A stretch of 64,000 nucleotides of DNA, from the NCBI GenBank assembly GCA_964389365.1, contig CAYMDO010000001.1, forward strand, positions 56,090 through 120,089, written 5' to 3'. The notes below the pieces were generated by a model that saw nothing but the letters and a program-made list of their open reading frames with translations, was not told the origin of the DNA and made no database searches. Below, in pieces: positions 25,227 to 34,786 of this stretch. The DNA is from UBA993 sp964389365. GTDB lineage: Bacteria > Bacillota > Dethiobacteria > DTU022. The position numbers and the translations under genes are program-made. Each line of letters starts with the position of its first letter. The first letter of the stretch is position 1.

Positions 25227-27503
25227 TCAGGAACGACCAAAATAGAAAATGATCAGTAAAACCACCCCTAAAACCAGTATTAAAAGCAGATTGTCAATGC
25301 TTAAGTTTTTAGTTGTCCATCGGGTTTGATCTCTGCGGTGTTCTTTCCCTTTGCGGGCCTCAAGCCTTTTTTCCATTTCTTCTTTTGCTTTTTGACCAGC
25401 CTGGTCATATACAACGTTTAAAGCCCGGTCAAAATCACCGGATCGCTTGGCCAGCTTCTGCGCTGCCTGGCCGGTTTTAAGATACGCTTTGTCAAGCGCG
25501 TTGTCCATATCTGCTGATTTGTCGGCTAATTTACGCGCCGCTGCCCCGGATTTTTCGTAAAGCTGATCGATCCTGGCATCCATATCGCGGGAACGTTCCA
25601 CCAGCTTACGGCCCACGATTCCCCACTTCAGATAAAAACGATCCAGACCCTGATCAAAATCACCGAAAAAATCGCACCAACTGCGGGCAATTTCACCGGA
25701 ACGACCATAGGCTTGATCCACTGATGTATCGACTAACACCCCGGTACGGCAGGTTAAGGCCATCAAAAAATGAGTAACCGGTCGATAGATCAGGGCATAA
25801 ATACTCAACCATGAAGGTGGTTTCCAGTCAAACCAGCGGCGGTAAGCTCCTGGTATGTAAATAATTAAAGCCAGCACTGCAACAATAACCATTGCTTCTA
25901 GCGGGTGCCATTCAAAAAAGTAAAAATGACGGAGATGATCCATAGCATAACCTTCGTACTTAAGCAGTTCAGCTGCCGGGACAATTACCTTCTCAAGGAT
26001 CAGGTTTGGGAATAGACCGATGGCGACAATGATTAGTGCAAATATGCATAAAACCGCTGCCGTTGAGGACGTTAGTTTATAGTTTCGATCCAGCTTCTCA
26101 GGCACCGGACCCAAAAAAACCCCACGGAAAAGTTTTATAAAATAGCAGATTGTAAGCGCACTGGTAAGGGTAAATATTTTTTCTGCTATTTCAAGGCTTA
26201 TTAAATCATTATATTTTATAGCAACCAGCAAAGCATCATGAACCAGGGTTTTGCTGGGGTAGCCGTTGAACCCCGGAACACCGGCAATGCCAAAAGCCGC
26301 TATTATAAAAGTTACAGCCACAAGCGGCATTTTTTTCAGCATACCACCGAGGCGCGAAAGCTCCAATTCATGAGTATAAATATATATAGTCCCAACCATC
26401 ATAAAAAGCCCGGCTTTAAAAAATGCATGGTTAATAATATGATATATTGCCCCCGCAAAACCCATTGCTCCCCCGATCCCCATTAGCATGGCAGCACCAA
26501 TGCCGGTTGCAATATAACCGATCTGGCTGACACTGCTGTAAGCCAGGATCCGTTTCATATTACCCTGCAGCAGCGCCATAACGGCTCCGGCAAGCATGGT
26601 TATGATACCAACCCATAGCAGTGCGTTTCCGACAGCAAAGAGGTAATCGAGATCCCGGGCACTGCTTTCAGCGGGAGAAGAAAAAAGAATTAACGAAACC
26701 CTGAGGATACCGTACGCGCCGCTCTTGATCATAATACCGGAAAGCAAGGCACTGGCCGGCGAAGGGGCAACAGGGTGAGCCATAGGCAACCAGATATGCA
26801 GGGGCACAAGCCCGGCTTTGATGCCAAAACCAATTAAAAATAGGATATAAATTAAAGTCCGGTTGGAATGTAGCTGATCAAGCACCGGTACTATGGCTGC
26901 CGAACCGGTTGCCGAGTAGAGCAGCATAATCCCAAAGAGCAGCGCCAATCCGCCGGCTATCCCCAAATAAAGGTAAAGCATGCCAGCCTTCATGGACTCC
27001 AGGTTTTGCTCATGAATAACCAGAATAAACGAGCTCAGCGTCATCAACTCAAAAAACAAAAACAGGGTAAAGAAATCACCGGCAAAAACTATCCCAATAG
27101 TTGCACCGAGTGTAAAAATCAAAATACTATAGTAACGGCGGCGGTTATGCTCTAAATCCATGTAAGTAAAAGAAAAAAGGGTTGCCAAAAACCAGACCAG
27201 CGTAATTATTAAGCCAAATATCCATCCTATTAAATCAACTTTGAAGAAAAGTCCGAGCTGCATAAAGTCGATTAGATCATAGCAGACAGCACCGCCTGAA
27301 ACCAGGGGCAAAAGGGAAACAACGCCGATAAGCGAAAAAAGTGATGTGCCAAGGGCAATTGCTTTGCGCGTATTTTCCCAGCTATCTTTTAATAAATATA
27401 GGCCGGCTCCAACAAGCATAGGCACCAGCGTCACCCATAAAACAGAGGAGGAATAGTAAAGCTGGTAAACCTGAGGTGCATGCTCCGGAGCAGCGGTAAA
27501 CAA
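25227..27503 (-). CDS. Mrp/complex-I-like proton-conducting subunit with a repeat-bearing C-terminal extension
   Basis: 758-residue antiporter-like subunit (NuoL/M/N, MrpA/D fold) with about 14 membrane helices. The channel lysine/histidine region is FGIKAGLVPLHIWLPMAHPV (about 227-246). After residue 590 come five tandem 25-residue repeats and a single last membrane helix, an extension not normal for MrpD (about 490 residues). It abuts the next MrpD-like gene (stop and start adjacent). Likely the distal ion channel of the complex; the role of the repeats is unknown. Confidence 0.9.
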   Translation of the reverse strand: MFTAAPEHAPQVYQLYYSSSVLWVTLVPMLVGAGLYLLKDSWENTRKAIALGTSLFSLIGVVSLLPLVSGGAVCYDLIDFMQLGLFFKVDLIGWIFGLIITLVWFLATLFSFTYMDLEHNRRRYYSILIFTLGATIGIVFAGDFFTLFLFFELMTLSSFILVIHEQNLESMKAGMLYLYLGIAGGLALLFGIMLLYSATGSAAIVPVLDQLHSNRTLIYILFLIGFGIKAGLVPLHIWLPMAHPVAPSPASALLSGIMIKSGAYGILRVSLILFSSPAESSARDLDYLFAVGNALLWVGIITMLAGAVMALLQGNMKRILAYSSVSQIGYIATGIGAAMLMGIGGAMGFAGAIYHIINHAFFKAGLFMMVGTIYIYTHELELSRLGGMLKKMPLVAVTFIIAAFGIAGVPGFNGYPSKTLVHDALLVAIKYNDLISLEIAEKIFTLTSALTICYFIKLFRGVFLGPVPEKLDRNYKLTSSTAAVLCIFALIIVAIGLFPNLILEKVIVPAAELLKYEGYAMDHLRHFYFFEWHPLEAMVIVAVLALIIYIPGAYRRWFDWKPPSWLSIYALIYRPVTHFLMALTCRTGVLVDTSVDQAYGRSGEIARSWCDFFGDFDQGLDRFYLKWGIVGRKLVERSRDMDARIDQLYEKSGAAARKLADKSADMDNALDKAYLKTGQAAQKLAKRSGDFDRALNVVYDQAGQKAKEEMEKRLEARKGKEHRRDQTRWTTKNLSIDNLLLILVLGVVLLIIFYFGRS
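25359..25733 (-). repeat. Five 25-residue tandem repeats in the Mrp subunit
   Basis: Residues 591-715 divide into five units of 25 with the pattern [FM]D..[LI]D..Y.K.G..A.KL..[RK]S.D, e.g. MDARIDQLYEKSG and MDNALDKAYLKTG. The charged, heptad-like spacing predicts a long soluble helix or helical hairpins between the antiporter domain and the terminal membrane helix. Confidence 0.85.
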
Positions 27504-29021
27504 TTAAAAGCCTCCTCCACCCAGCAGGAATACTGCAGTGAGGCGAGAGAGGCTAAAAGCTGGATTATTGGGAGTGAGCCCGAAAAGGATAGTACACAAA
27601 GCCAGGATAAAGATTGCCGATAACATCAACGGGGTAGCCTCCGCAATCTTTACCGGAAGCATGCTATGCTCGTCTTTATGATGATTTGCAGTATGTCCGC
27701 CCGGCAGTTCAAAGAAAGCCGGGATAATAATCGGCAGGTAATAAAGGGCATTAAGCAGGCTGCTGATTAACAGCACCAACACAAAACCGGGTAATCCTGC
27801 ATCAAGAGCTCCCAAGGCCAGGGTCCACTTGCTTAAAAATCCGTTTAATGGTGGAATACCGATCATCGCCAGGGCGGCCAGTGAAAAACAACCCATAGTT
27901 ACAGGCATCAGGTGCCCAATTCCTTTAAGGTCATCTATTTTACGCTTACCAGTTTTCCAGATAATAGCACCCGCCGCGAGGAATAGCGCGCTTTTCATGA
28001 ACGCGTGGCTAAATATATGAAAAATTGCCCCGGTGATAGCATTATTATTTAATATACTCAGCCCAAGCAATACATAACCCAGTTGGCTGATACTGGAATA
28101 GGCTAATCGTCTTTTGATGTCTGTCTGGGTCAGGGCCACTGCTGAACCAAGCAGTATAGTTATCACAGCCAAAACAGCAAGAATATCATCCCAATTGCTG
28201 GCTTGCAACATCTGGTACGAAAAAACAAAAAAAACAACCCTGATCAAACCGTAAGCGCCTGTTTTCAGCATAATCCCTGATAACAGGGCACTGGCCGGCG
28301 AAGGAGCAACAGGGTGCGCGTCAGGTAACCAGACATGTAGCGGAAACATACCGGCTTTCATGCCAAAGCCAATCAGAAAACATACGAAGGCAATCAAACC
28401 CAGGAAAGATTTTTCCTGAATAATCGGCCCTACCCCAAGCGAAACTGTTCCACCAAGTTCAAAAATGATAATGATGCCAAAAAAGAGGGCCAGACCACCG
28501 ATGATTGTCATAACCAAATATTTATATCCTGCTTTCAGCGCTTCTTCGGTTTGCTCGTGAATTACCAGAATATAGGCGATGATCGACATCAGTTCAAAAA
28601 ATACGAAAAGACTGAATAGATCTCCGGCAAAAAAGATCCCCTGGCAGCTGCCGAGAGTAAATATCAGAACCGGGTAATATCGCCCGCAGGCATGTTCATC
28701 TGCCATATAATGAATTGAGTAGAGTGTTGCCAGCAGCCAGACAAAAGAAGCGATAACTGCCAGCGAAAAACTCAGTAGATCAAGGCGAACCGAGATCTCC
28801 AAATTCGGCAGGATTTCAAATAGAGAAAGCTGTACAAGGCCCCCATTTTTAATGAAAGGATATAGCGTGAAAGTCAGTATAAAAGTGATCGCCGCTGTAG
28901 CTACCGATAACCCGTTGCGCAATTTATCGGATAGGCGGTTACTGTACATGATAACCGGAGTCATAATTATCGGAGCCATGACGATAACGATCTGAATCGC
29001 TGCCACGGTTTTTTCAGTCAA
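27504..29021 (-). CDS. Mrp-type antiporter subunit D (second copy)
   Basis: 505-residue complex-I-like antiporter subunit with about 14 membrane helices and the conserved lysine region FGMKAGMFPLHVWLPDAHPV. Three such subunits lie in a row here, as in Mbh/Mrp-type membrane modules that have a split MrpA. It passes H+ or Na+ through the membrane arm. It follows the first D copy after an 80-base gap and directly abuts the third. Confidence 0.93.
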   Translation of the reverse strand: MTEKTVAAIQIVIVMAPIIMTPVIMYSNRLSDKLRNGLSVATAAITFILTFTLYPFIKNGGLVQLSLFEILPNLEISVRLDLLSFSLAVIASFVWLLATLYSIHYMADEHACGRYYPVLIFTLGSCQGIFFAGDLFSLFVFFELMSIIAYILVIHEQTEEALKAGYKYLVMTIIGGLALFFGIIIIFELGGTVSLGVGPIIQEKSFLGLIAFVCFLIGFGMKAGMFPLHVWLPDAHPVAPSPASALLSGIMLKTGAYGLIRVVFFVFSYQMLQASNWDDILAVLAVITILLGSAVALTQTDIKRRLAYSSISQLGYVLLGLSILNNNAITGAIFHIFSHAFMKSALFLAAGAIIWKTGKRKIDDLKGIGHLMPVTMGCFSLAALAMIGIPPLNGFLSKWTLALGALDAGLPGFVLVLLISSLLNALYYLPIIIPAFFELPGGHTANHHKDEHSMLPVKIAEATPLMLSAIFILALCTILFGLTPNNPAFSLSRLTAVFLLGGGGF

Positions 29022-29101
29022 TTAGTTCACCCCCGTTTTTGTTGTTGTTTATTATAGGTTTGTTGCTCTAATTATTCAACTACAGCCGTATCTGGCTATA
29101 A

Positions 29102-30580
29102 TCAGAAAAATGCAGCCACAGCTTCTTCAATCAACAGAATCAACGGCCGGGAAAATATTCCCGTGATTAAGACTAAGGCCATACCGATTATCAGCGCCGA
29201 TTGCAAAGCCATGGGCACTTTTTTTGCCTTGTAGGCAAAATCATCCTGGGCCATGAAAGCATTGATCACAATCGGCATGTAATAGACGGCATTAAGCAAA
29301 CTGCTCAGTAATATTACCAGTACAAAGATCGTCCGTTTGATTTCAAGGGCTCCAAGGGCCAGGTACCATTTGCTGATTAAGCCTCCTGTCCCCGGTATTC
29401 CGATCATTGATGCGCTGCCAATGGTAAAAGCGACTAAAACCAGGGGCATGACCCGTCCGATACCGGTTAAATCACTAATCCTGCGCACCCCGGTGGCATA
29501 AATAATCGCGCCAGCAGCCATAAAGAGCATTGCTTTTGTAATTGCATGAACAACAATATGATAAAGCCCGCCAACGAGAGCCAGGCGTTGATCAAGACCG
29601 ATTCCCATAAAGATAAAGGCAATCTGTCCGACGCTGGAGTAGGCCAGCATTTTTTTTAAATCCTTTTGCAGCATAGCATAGATTGAACCGAACATTACCC
29701 CGAAAGCGGCAAGCCATAGCACAATTTCGCTGAGCGGGAGGTTATCGAGCAGAGCCCGGGGAAATACCTGGTAGAAAATAAGAAATAAGCTGAATGCGTA
29801 AATCTTAATGACCAGGCCTGACAACATGGCGCTAGAAGGTGAAGGAGCAAAAGCATGAGCATCGGGCAGCCAGACATGAAGGGGGAAAAGTGCCGCCTTG
29901 GTGCCAAAAGCAACAATAAACAGTGCCGAAGCGGTAAAAACATTCAGAGGGTAATCTGATAAGGCAGCCAGAAGCTCCTGCTGCAAAAATCCGAAATTTA
30001 GATGACCGGTAACCATATAAAGCATGGCCATCCCGAGCAAAAAACAACCGGTTCCCATGGCGCTCAGGATTAAATATTTAAAGCCGGCTTCCAGGCATTC
30101 ACGATCCTCTTTGACTGTGATGATAGCGCAGGAGGAAACACCACAGATCTCCATCAGAACAAAAAGGTTAAAAAGATCATTGGTCAAAGTCATCGCTGCC
30201 ATTGAAGCAACCAGCAGCAGGTAAAGAGAGTAATACCAACCGATTACGCTCCGGCGCAGTTCGTGTTCCAAATCTTTTAATGCGTAGAAAAAGATCCATA
30301 GGCTGACCGCAATCACGACAAGAAGCATGTAAACCCGCAGCGAATCAGCCAGGTACTCAATCCCCCACGGTGGGGGCCAGCTGCCCATCTGGTAATATAG
30401 GGGGCCTTCTATGCGCACTTTAACTAGCAGCACAACGGCCAATACCAGCGGGATCAGCAGGGATAACAGAACCAGGTAACCACTTGGTTTTTCATGGCGG
30501 CGGTAAGCCAACGGCGCCAGAAAAGCACCGATTAGAGGGGTTATAACGATAAAAACCGGTAATTGTTCTGTTAAAGTCAC
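29102..30580 (-). CDS. mrpD: Mrp-type antiporter subunit D (first copy)
   Basis: 492 residues, the normal MrpD/MnhD length, with FGTKAALFPLHVWLPDAHAF (channel Lys and His) and about 14 membrane helices. Start overlaps the end of mrpC by 4 bases, the usual mrpC-mrpD coupling. Part of the ten-gene unit 33098 to 25227. Confidence 0.94.
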   Translation of the reverse strand: MTLTEQLPVFIVITPLIGAFLAPLAYRRHEKPSGYLVLLSLLIPLVLAVVLLVKVRIEGPLYYQMGSWPPPWGIEYLADSLRVYMLLVVIAVSLWIFFYALKDLEHELRRSVIGWYYSLYLLLVASMAAMTLTNDLFNLFVLMEICGVSSCAIITVKEDRECLEAGFKYLILSAMGTGCFLLGMAMLYMVTGHLNFGFLQQELLAALSDYPLNVFTASALFIVAFGTKAALFPLHVWLPDAHAFAPSPSSAMLSGLVIKIYAFSLFLIFYQVFPRALLDNLPLSEIVLWLAAFGVMFGSIYAMLQKDLKKMLAYSSVGQIAFIFMGIGLDQRLALVGGLYHIVVHAITKAMLFMAAGAIIYATGVRRISDLTGIGRVMPLVLVAFTIGSASMIGIPGTGGLISKWYLALGALEIKRTIFVLVILLSSLLNAVYYMPIVINAFMAQDDFAYKAKKVPMALQSALIIGMALVLITGIFSRPLILLIEEAVAAFF

Positions 30581-30966
30581 TGCTCGTCGCTCCTGAGCTC
30601 ACAAATTTCATCACTATCGACAGTTCCATATGCCCGGTGGATCTTTACGATCAGGCTAAGCGCATAAGCAGTAACACTGACTGCAACAACAATACCGGTT
30701 AAAATTAACGCCCCGGGCAAGGGATTTATATAGAGCGCTTCACCGCCAGATCCAATGATCGGCGGCCTGCCGCCCTCCACGTATCCGATGGCCACAAAAA
30801 GCAGGAAGACAGACGTATCCATGATGTTCATGGCGATAACCTTCTTGATCATATTGGCATGGGTTAACATCGTATGCGTGCCGATGACAAAGAGGATTAT
30901 AGCCACAAAATAATAATAGTTATGGGCCAGTCCGCTCAATATCTCCAACAGCCTGCTCCTTCTCAA
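30577..30966 (-). CDS. mrpC: Mrp antiporter subunit C (NuoK-like)
   Basis: 129 residues with three membrane helices and a NuoK-like core: LFVIGTHTMLTHANMIKKVIAMNIM, shown here in part, and PLPGALILTGIVVAVSVTA. Small subunit of the cation/proton antiporter complex. Overlaps mrpB by 47 bases and mrpD by 4. Confidence 0.92.
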   Translation of the reverse strand: MRRSRLLEILSGLAHNYYYFVAIILFVIGTHTMLTHANMIKKVIAMNIMDTSVFLLFVAIGYVEGGRPPIIGSGGEALYINPLPGALILTGIVVAVSVTAYALSLIVKIHRAYGTVDSDEICELRSDEQ

Positions 30967-31420
30967 TAATGTTATAAAAAAGAGTCGTTATGGTACTGGC
31001 AACCTTAATGCCGACAAATATTGTTATAAGCCAGATCGCCCCGGCGCTGAAAAACTCGCCCGCCTGTCCGAGGGGAAAGCCGGCCGCCTGGTTGGCAAGA
31101 TAATTCCCACCTAAAAAGACGGCTGCCAGGCCTGTCAGTACAAACCCCAAGATACCGCCGCTTTCCAGCAGGGAAGCAGTCTGGTGAGATATCTGTTTGG
31201 CCCCGGCTTCCAGGTTAAACGAGATCGCTACCAAAACCAGGCTGGAGCCAAATATTGCCCCTCCTGAAAAACCGCCACCCGGTGAAAGGTGTCCGTTTAC
31301 GATTACATAGATACCATAGAGCTGGATGAAAGGAGTAACCAACCTGGCCGTTATGCGAACTATTTGATCTTCGATATCAACCCTGCCCCCTTCTTGCTCA
31401 ATGTGATTTAAGGGTAGCAA
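30920..31420 (-). CDS. mrpB: Mrp antiporter subunit B
   Basis: MnhB-domain membrane protein of about 150-166 residues; RLVTPFIQLYGIYVIVNGHL followed by SPGGGFSGGAI is diagnostic. The nominal TTG start at 31420 lacks a Shine-Dalgarno site and lies inside the upstream gene. AAGGGGG is found after the stop of that gene, just before codons for VDIEDQ, so initiation may be near 31380 at a non-standard codon. Confidence 0.9.
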   Translation of the reverse strand: MLPLNHIEQEGGRVDIEDQIVRITARLVTPFIQLYGIYVIVNGHLSPGGGFSGGAIFGSSLVLVAISFNLEAGAKQISHQTASLLESGGILGFVLTGLAAVFLGGNYLANQAAGFPLGQAGEFFSAGAIWLITIFVGIKVASTITTLFYNIIEKEQAVGDIERTGP

Positions 31421-31736
31421 TGACCGCTGCTATAGCGGCAAAAAGAACAGTTGCCTCTCCGAGGGTGTCAAATGCACGGTAGTCATTAATAATACTGCTG
31501 ACGATATTTATCGCCCCGGTTTCAGTCACCCCGGATTCGAGAAAACGCTTGGGTACTTCATTATAAGACGGGCTGTCTACTGAGCCAAAAAGCGGCATTT
31601 CTGCGACGGTAAAACTAAACAGGTAGATGATTAAACCGAGCAGGTATACGGTAAGTATGCTGCGTACTTCAACACCGAGTATAAAACGCAGGAAAAGGGC
31701 CATAAGTATTAGGAAAATAATCAGGATGGCTGACAA
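31398..31736 (-). CDS. MrpA C-terminal-domain / MbhE-like subunit
   Basis: Corresponds to the C-terminal part of MrpA, encoded separately as in archaeal Mbh clusters (MbhE). 113 residues with two or three membrane helices, SVDSPSYNEVPKRFLESG and the conserved DYRAFDTLGEATVLFAA block. Start TTG at 31736 was chosen because GGAGGTG lies 8 bases upstream; the longer frame would overlap the previous gene. Confidence 0.85.
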   Translation of the reverse strand: MSAILIIFLILMALFLRFILGVEVRSILTVYLLGLIIYLFSFTVAEMPLFGSVDSPSYNEVPKRFLESGVTETGAINIVSSIINDYRAFDTLGEATVLFAAIAAVIATLKSH

Positions 31737-31761
31737 CTGACAGTCACCTCCAAACTTTAAA

Positions 31762-32001
31762 TCATTCTGACCGCCTGGTCTTGCTGATTGCCGCAATCAT
31801 TAAAAGCGAAGCAACGCCGGTGCCTAAAGAGGCTTCAACCATAGCAACATCCGGTGCGCTTAACTGTTGCCAGATGATGGCCATTATCAGGCCAAAAGCA
31901 GAGAATAAGATTACGGCATTTAACAGGTCGCGTGTATATGCTACACCGATCGCGCAAACAATCAAAAATAACAACAGCAGCAGGTTCAGCAGCTCACTCA
32001 T
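31762..32001 (-). CDS. MbhD/DUF4040-type antiporter subunit
   Basis: 79-residue hydrophobic protein with three helices; LNAVILFSAFGLIMAIIW and APDVAMVEASLGTGV match the MbhD / NuoJ-like segment that is also found inside MrpA. Together with the next gene it supplies the pieces of a split MrpA. Overlaps mrpG by 8 bases. Confidence 0.87.
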   Translation of the reverse strand: MSELLNLLLLLFLIVCAIGVAYTRDLLNAVILFSAFGLIMAIIWQQLSAPDVAMVEASLGTGVASLLMIAAISKTRRSE

Positions 32002-32323
32002 TATTCGTCCTCCTGCATAAAACCGGGGTTATTCCTGTTTTATATGCCGCCCGGGCAATAACATGGGCTGCAGTGGGGTTAGTAATCAGGATAAAGAGGG
32101 CAAGGAGCATTAATCTGATCCCTGCAGCGGCAGAACTTTGTAGGGCAAGGGAAAGCAGAATCAGCCCGGCCCCCAGGGTATCGCACTTAGTCGTAGCATG
32201 AAGCCGGTTATAAACATCCGGCAGGCGAAGTAATCCAACTGTGCCGACAAATAAAAAAAAGAGGCCGCCGCATAACGATAGCAGCGCCAGAAAACCGAGC
32301 ACCTGATCAATAAGCATACCCAT
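31994..32323 (-). CDS. mrpG: Mrp antiporter subunit G
   Basis: 109 residues with three membrane helices and the MnhG/PhaG signature VGLLRLPDVYNRLHATTKCDT (positions about 28-48) followed by LITNPTAAHVIARAAY. Structural subunit of the Mrp cation/proton antiporter. The start overlaps the mrpF stop by one base. Confidence 0.93.
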   Translation of the reverse strand: MGMLIDQVLGFLALLSLCGGLFFLFVGTVGLLRLPDVYNRLHATTKCDTLGAGLILLSLALQSSAAAGIRLMLLALFILITNPTAAHVIARAAYKTGITPVLCRRTNNE

Positions 32324-32604
32324 CAGTCGAGGGCCCCTTTCTCCAGGTACTTGGCCACGCCGATGGTTGTTATAAAGCTCATCAGGGCATAGACCATTGC
32401 TATATCCAGGAAATACTGGTGGCCGTAAACTTTGGCAATAAGGGTAATAATGATCAGGGTCTTGGTACCGATTATATTGATTGCGGCAACCCGGTCTTGT
32501 GCCGTTGGGCCGATCAACGCCCTGATCAGTGATAAAAAGATTAACAGCATCACCAGGATTGATCCCGCCTGATAAGCATAACCAAGCGATTGAGCCAGAT
32601 CCAC
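32323..32604 (-). CDS. mrpF: Mrp antiporter subunit F
   Basis: 93 residues with three membrane helices; LIRALIGPTAQDRVAAINIIG is the MrpF/PhaF signature, with a conserved acidic residue in the second helix region. Lies between mrpE and mrpG with 1-3 base spacing. Confidence 0.92.
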   Translation of the reverse strand: MDLAQSLGYAYQAGSILVMLLIFLSLIRALIGPTAQDRVAAINIIGTKTLIIITLIAKVYGHQYFLDIAMVYALMSFITTIGVAKYLEKGALD

Positions 32605-32606
32605 GG

Positions 32607-33098
32607 CTAAGCCTCCTCCATTTCCCTGATTTTTTTAATCAAGGACCAGTTGATCAAACCCTCTCCGCTTTTAAGCGTTAATGCATGCACGAGGAATTTA
32701 TTTTCTTCTGCCATGATGGTCAGGGTACCCGGTGTCAGGGTTATTGAGTTGGCAAGAAGTACCCGATCGGTCACTTTTGCGATATCGACATTGAGTTCAA
32801 CCAGGTTAGGCTCAACCGGCATTTTTGGATTTAAGACTATCGCCGCAACCTGGAAGTTAGCCACAACAATATCCAATAAAAGCTTTAAAAAATAACCGGC
32901 AAACCAGAAAAAGGTTTTAAAGCGAAGTGGTAGCCTTTCGTCAGGCTTAATTAACAAGTTCCGGTTAAACCAAACTACAAAAGCAGCTGCCGCAAAACCA
33001 AAAAGCAGTTGAGGCCACTTCAGGCTGCCGCTGACTGCAACCCAAAAAACCCACATCACAAAAGTCATAAAAATATAGTCAGCAATCCGGCCTCGCAT
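32607..33098 (-). CDS. mrpE: Mrp antiporter subunit E
   Basis: 163 residues; two N-terminal membrane helices and the conserved soluble part LLANSITLTPGTLTIM with LVHAL, diagnostic for MnhE/MrpE. First gene of the antiporter operon. Gene order E-F-G-(MbhD)-(MbhE)-B-C-D-D-D resembles archaeal and Clostridial Mrp/Mbh modules rather than the Bacillus ABCDEFG order. Confidence 0.93.
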   Translation of the reverse strand: MRGRIADYIFMTFVMWVFWVAVSGSLKWPQLLFGFAAAAFVVWFNRNLLIKPDERLPLRFKTFFWFAGYFLKLLLDIVVANFQVAAIVLNPKMPVEPNLVELNVDIAKVTDRVLLANSITLTPGTLTIMAEENKFLVHALTLKSGEGLINWSLIKKIREMEEA

Positions 33099-33180
33099 CC
33101 ATACACCGCCGTTTTATATTTCCGTTCCGGTCGTAATTTACAAATACTCCGCCAAACAGATAGGCTGACGATTATTTATA

Positions 33181-33212
33181 AATAGAACCGGGCTTTACTT
33201 CCCCGTTCTATT
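33181..33212. terminator. Hairpin terminator between rnfB and the mrp operon
   Basis: AATAGAACcGGG pairs with CCCcGTTCTATT around an 8-base loop. The plus strand ends in TTTTTT; the minus strand, on which rnf is read, ends in TATTTATAAATAA. It lies 6 bases after the rnfB stop. Confidence 0.65.
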
Positions 33213-33217
33213 TTTTC

Positions 33218-34072
33218 TTATGCGGATTTTGCCACTCTGGCAGCAGCAGTTGCAACTGCATCTGCTTCAGTAGGAATAGCATTTCGGCGATGAATGGTAC
33301 CGGGCTTACATTTTGGCACACATTCGCCACAATCGTTACATTTATCCAAGTCAATCACAGCCAAATTATCAACCATTTCAATTGCTTCCTGCGGACAGGC
33401 TTTAATGCAAGCTTTACAGGCTATACAACCAACTTCGCATGCAGCAGATACTGTTTTGCCACGCTCGTGCGAGGAACATAAAACCAGGTGCCCATCCCGG
33501 TTCTTGGGCAGCATCTTGATAATGCCGCGGGGACAGGCTAGAGCGCAAATACCGCAGCCGGCACATTGATCATAATCCACAACCGGCAATCCATGCTTAC
33601 CCATTTTGATCGAATCAAAAAGACAAGCACGCACACAGTTGCCAAGCCCAAGGCAACCGTCCGTGCATGATTTAAAACCGTTGACGAAGTCAGATGCCAC
33701 CGCACAATCCTGAACTCCATCATAGATAAAGCGATCGGCAGTTCTGTAGCAATCTCCGATACAAAAAACAGTAGCCACCGGTTGGCTTGCATCCCCTGCC
33801 TCCTGGCCAAGCAGGTGCGCTATAGCCTTGGCAGTGCCATCACCTCCGGGGATACATCCGTTTGTCTTGGTTTCACCGGAAGCCACGGCTTCAGCAAAAT
33901 TTGAACATCCTGCATAACCGCAGGCGCCACAGTTTACGCCTGGTAAAATTTCTTTTATCGCTTCGACCATTGGATCGGTCTGAACGGCAAAAAACATTGC
34001 AGCCAAAGCAAGCAGTAACCCGAATACCAGCCCGGTTATACCAAGAGCGGCAATCGCATAAACCATGATCAT
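33218..34072 (-). CDS. rnfB: Rnf complex subunit B (ferredoxin-interacting iron-sulfur protein)
   Basis: Electron-entry subunit of ferredoxin:NAD+ oxidoreductase. 284 residues: an N-terminal membrane helix, a CGACGYAGC-type four-cysteine motif (about 45-75) and three ferredoxin-like [4Fe-4S] motif groups (CAGCGICALACP, CIACKACIKACP, CNDCGECVPKC). Last gene of rnfCDGEAB, the normal Clostridial position and length. Confidence 0.96.
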   Translation of the reverse strand: MIMVYAIAALGITGLVFGLLLALAAMFFAVQTDPMVEAIKEILPGVNCGACGYAGCSNFAEAVASGETKTNGCIPGGDGTAKAIAHLLGQEAGDASQPVATVFCIGDCYRTADRFIYDGVQDCAVASDFVNGFKSCTDGCLGLGNCVRACLFDSIKMGKHGLPVVDYDQCAGCGICALACPRGIIKMLPKNRDGHLVLCSSHERGKTVSAACEVGCIACKACIKACPQEAIEMVDNLAVIDLDKCNDCGECVPKCKPGTIHRRNAIPTEADAVATAAARVAKSA

Positions 34073-34156
34073 GATTCACTTCACCTCACAATTGATACTG
34101 GAACAATAAAGAGATCTAAACGTCATCTTCCACAGTTTGCCGGTTACAATTTTGCC

Positions 34157-34753
34157 TTAAAGGGTAATCATTCCCTTGAATCCTAAAAACGCCATTGATA
34201 AAATTCCGGCTGTAATCAGGGTTACTGCTGACCCCCGTAAAACATCCGGCATCTCCGCCAGTTCCATTCTCTCCCTGATACCGGCCATAATTACCAGGGC
34301 CAGGGAAAACCCGAGTGATGCCCCGATTGCAAAAACAACTGATTCGAGCAGCGAGAACTCCTGGCGGACAGCCAACAGCGCTACCGCCATAACTGCGCAA
34401 TTTGTGGTTATTAACGGCAGGAATATTCCTAACCCCTGGTATAACGTAGGGCTGATTTTGCGCAGGACTATTTCAACCAGTTGGACCAACGAAGCTACTA
34501 TCAGGATAAAGGTTACAATTTGAAGGTAAGCCAGGCCAAAAGGCACGAGCACGAAAGTATAAACCACCCAGGTCACCAGGGTGGCCATAGTCATTACAAA
34601 AACTACCGCCATGCTCATGCCGATCGCGGTTTCCATCTTACGCGAAACCCCAAGGAACGGGCAAATTCCAAAAAACCTCTGCAGAACAAAGTTGTCAACA
34701 AAAATATAGATAAAAAATATTGAAAGCAGTTTTTCCATAGTATCCTCCTGCAC
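34157..34753 (-). CDS. rnfA: Rnf complex subunit A
   Basis: 198-residue integral membrane subunit with six helices, homologous to RnfE and NqrE. VLQRFFGICPFLGVSRKMETA contains the cysteine that ligates the intramembrane iron-sulfur cluster, and TTNCAVMAVALL the second. Lies 33 bases after rnfE. Confidence 0.95.
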   Translation of the reverse strand: MQEDTMEKLLSIFFIYIFVDNFVLQRFFGICPFLGVSRKMETAIGMSMAVVFVMTMATLVTWVVYTFVLVPFGLAYLQIVTFILIVASLVQLVEIVLRKISPTLYQGLGIFLPLITTNCAVMAVALLAVRQEFSLLESVVFAIGASLGFSLALVIMAGIRERMELAEMPDVLRGSAVTLITAGILSMAFLGFKGMITL

Positions 34754-34786
34754 AGCTTGTTTTACTTAACCGCAAGCTTCGCAAAC

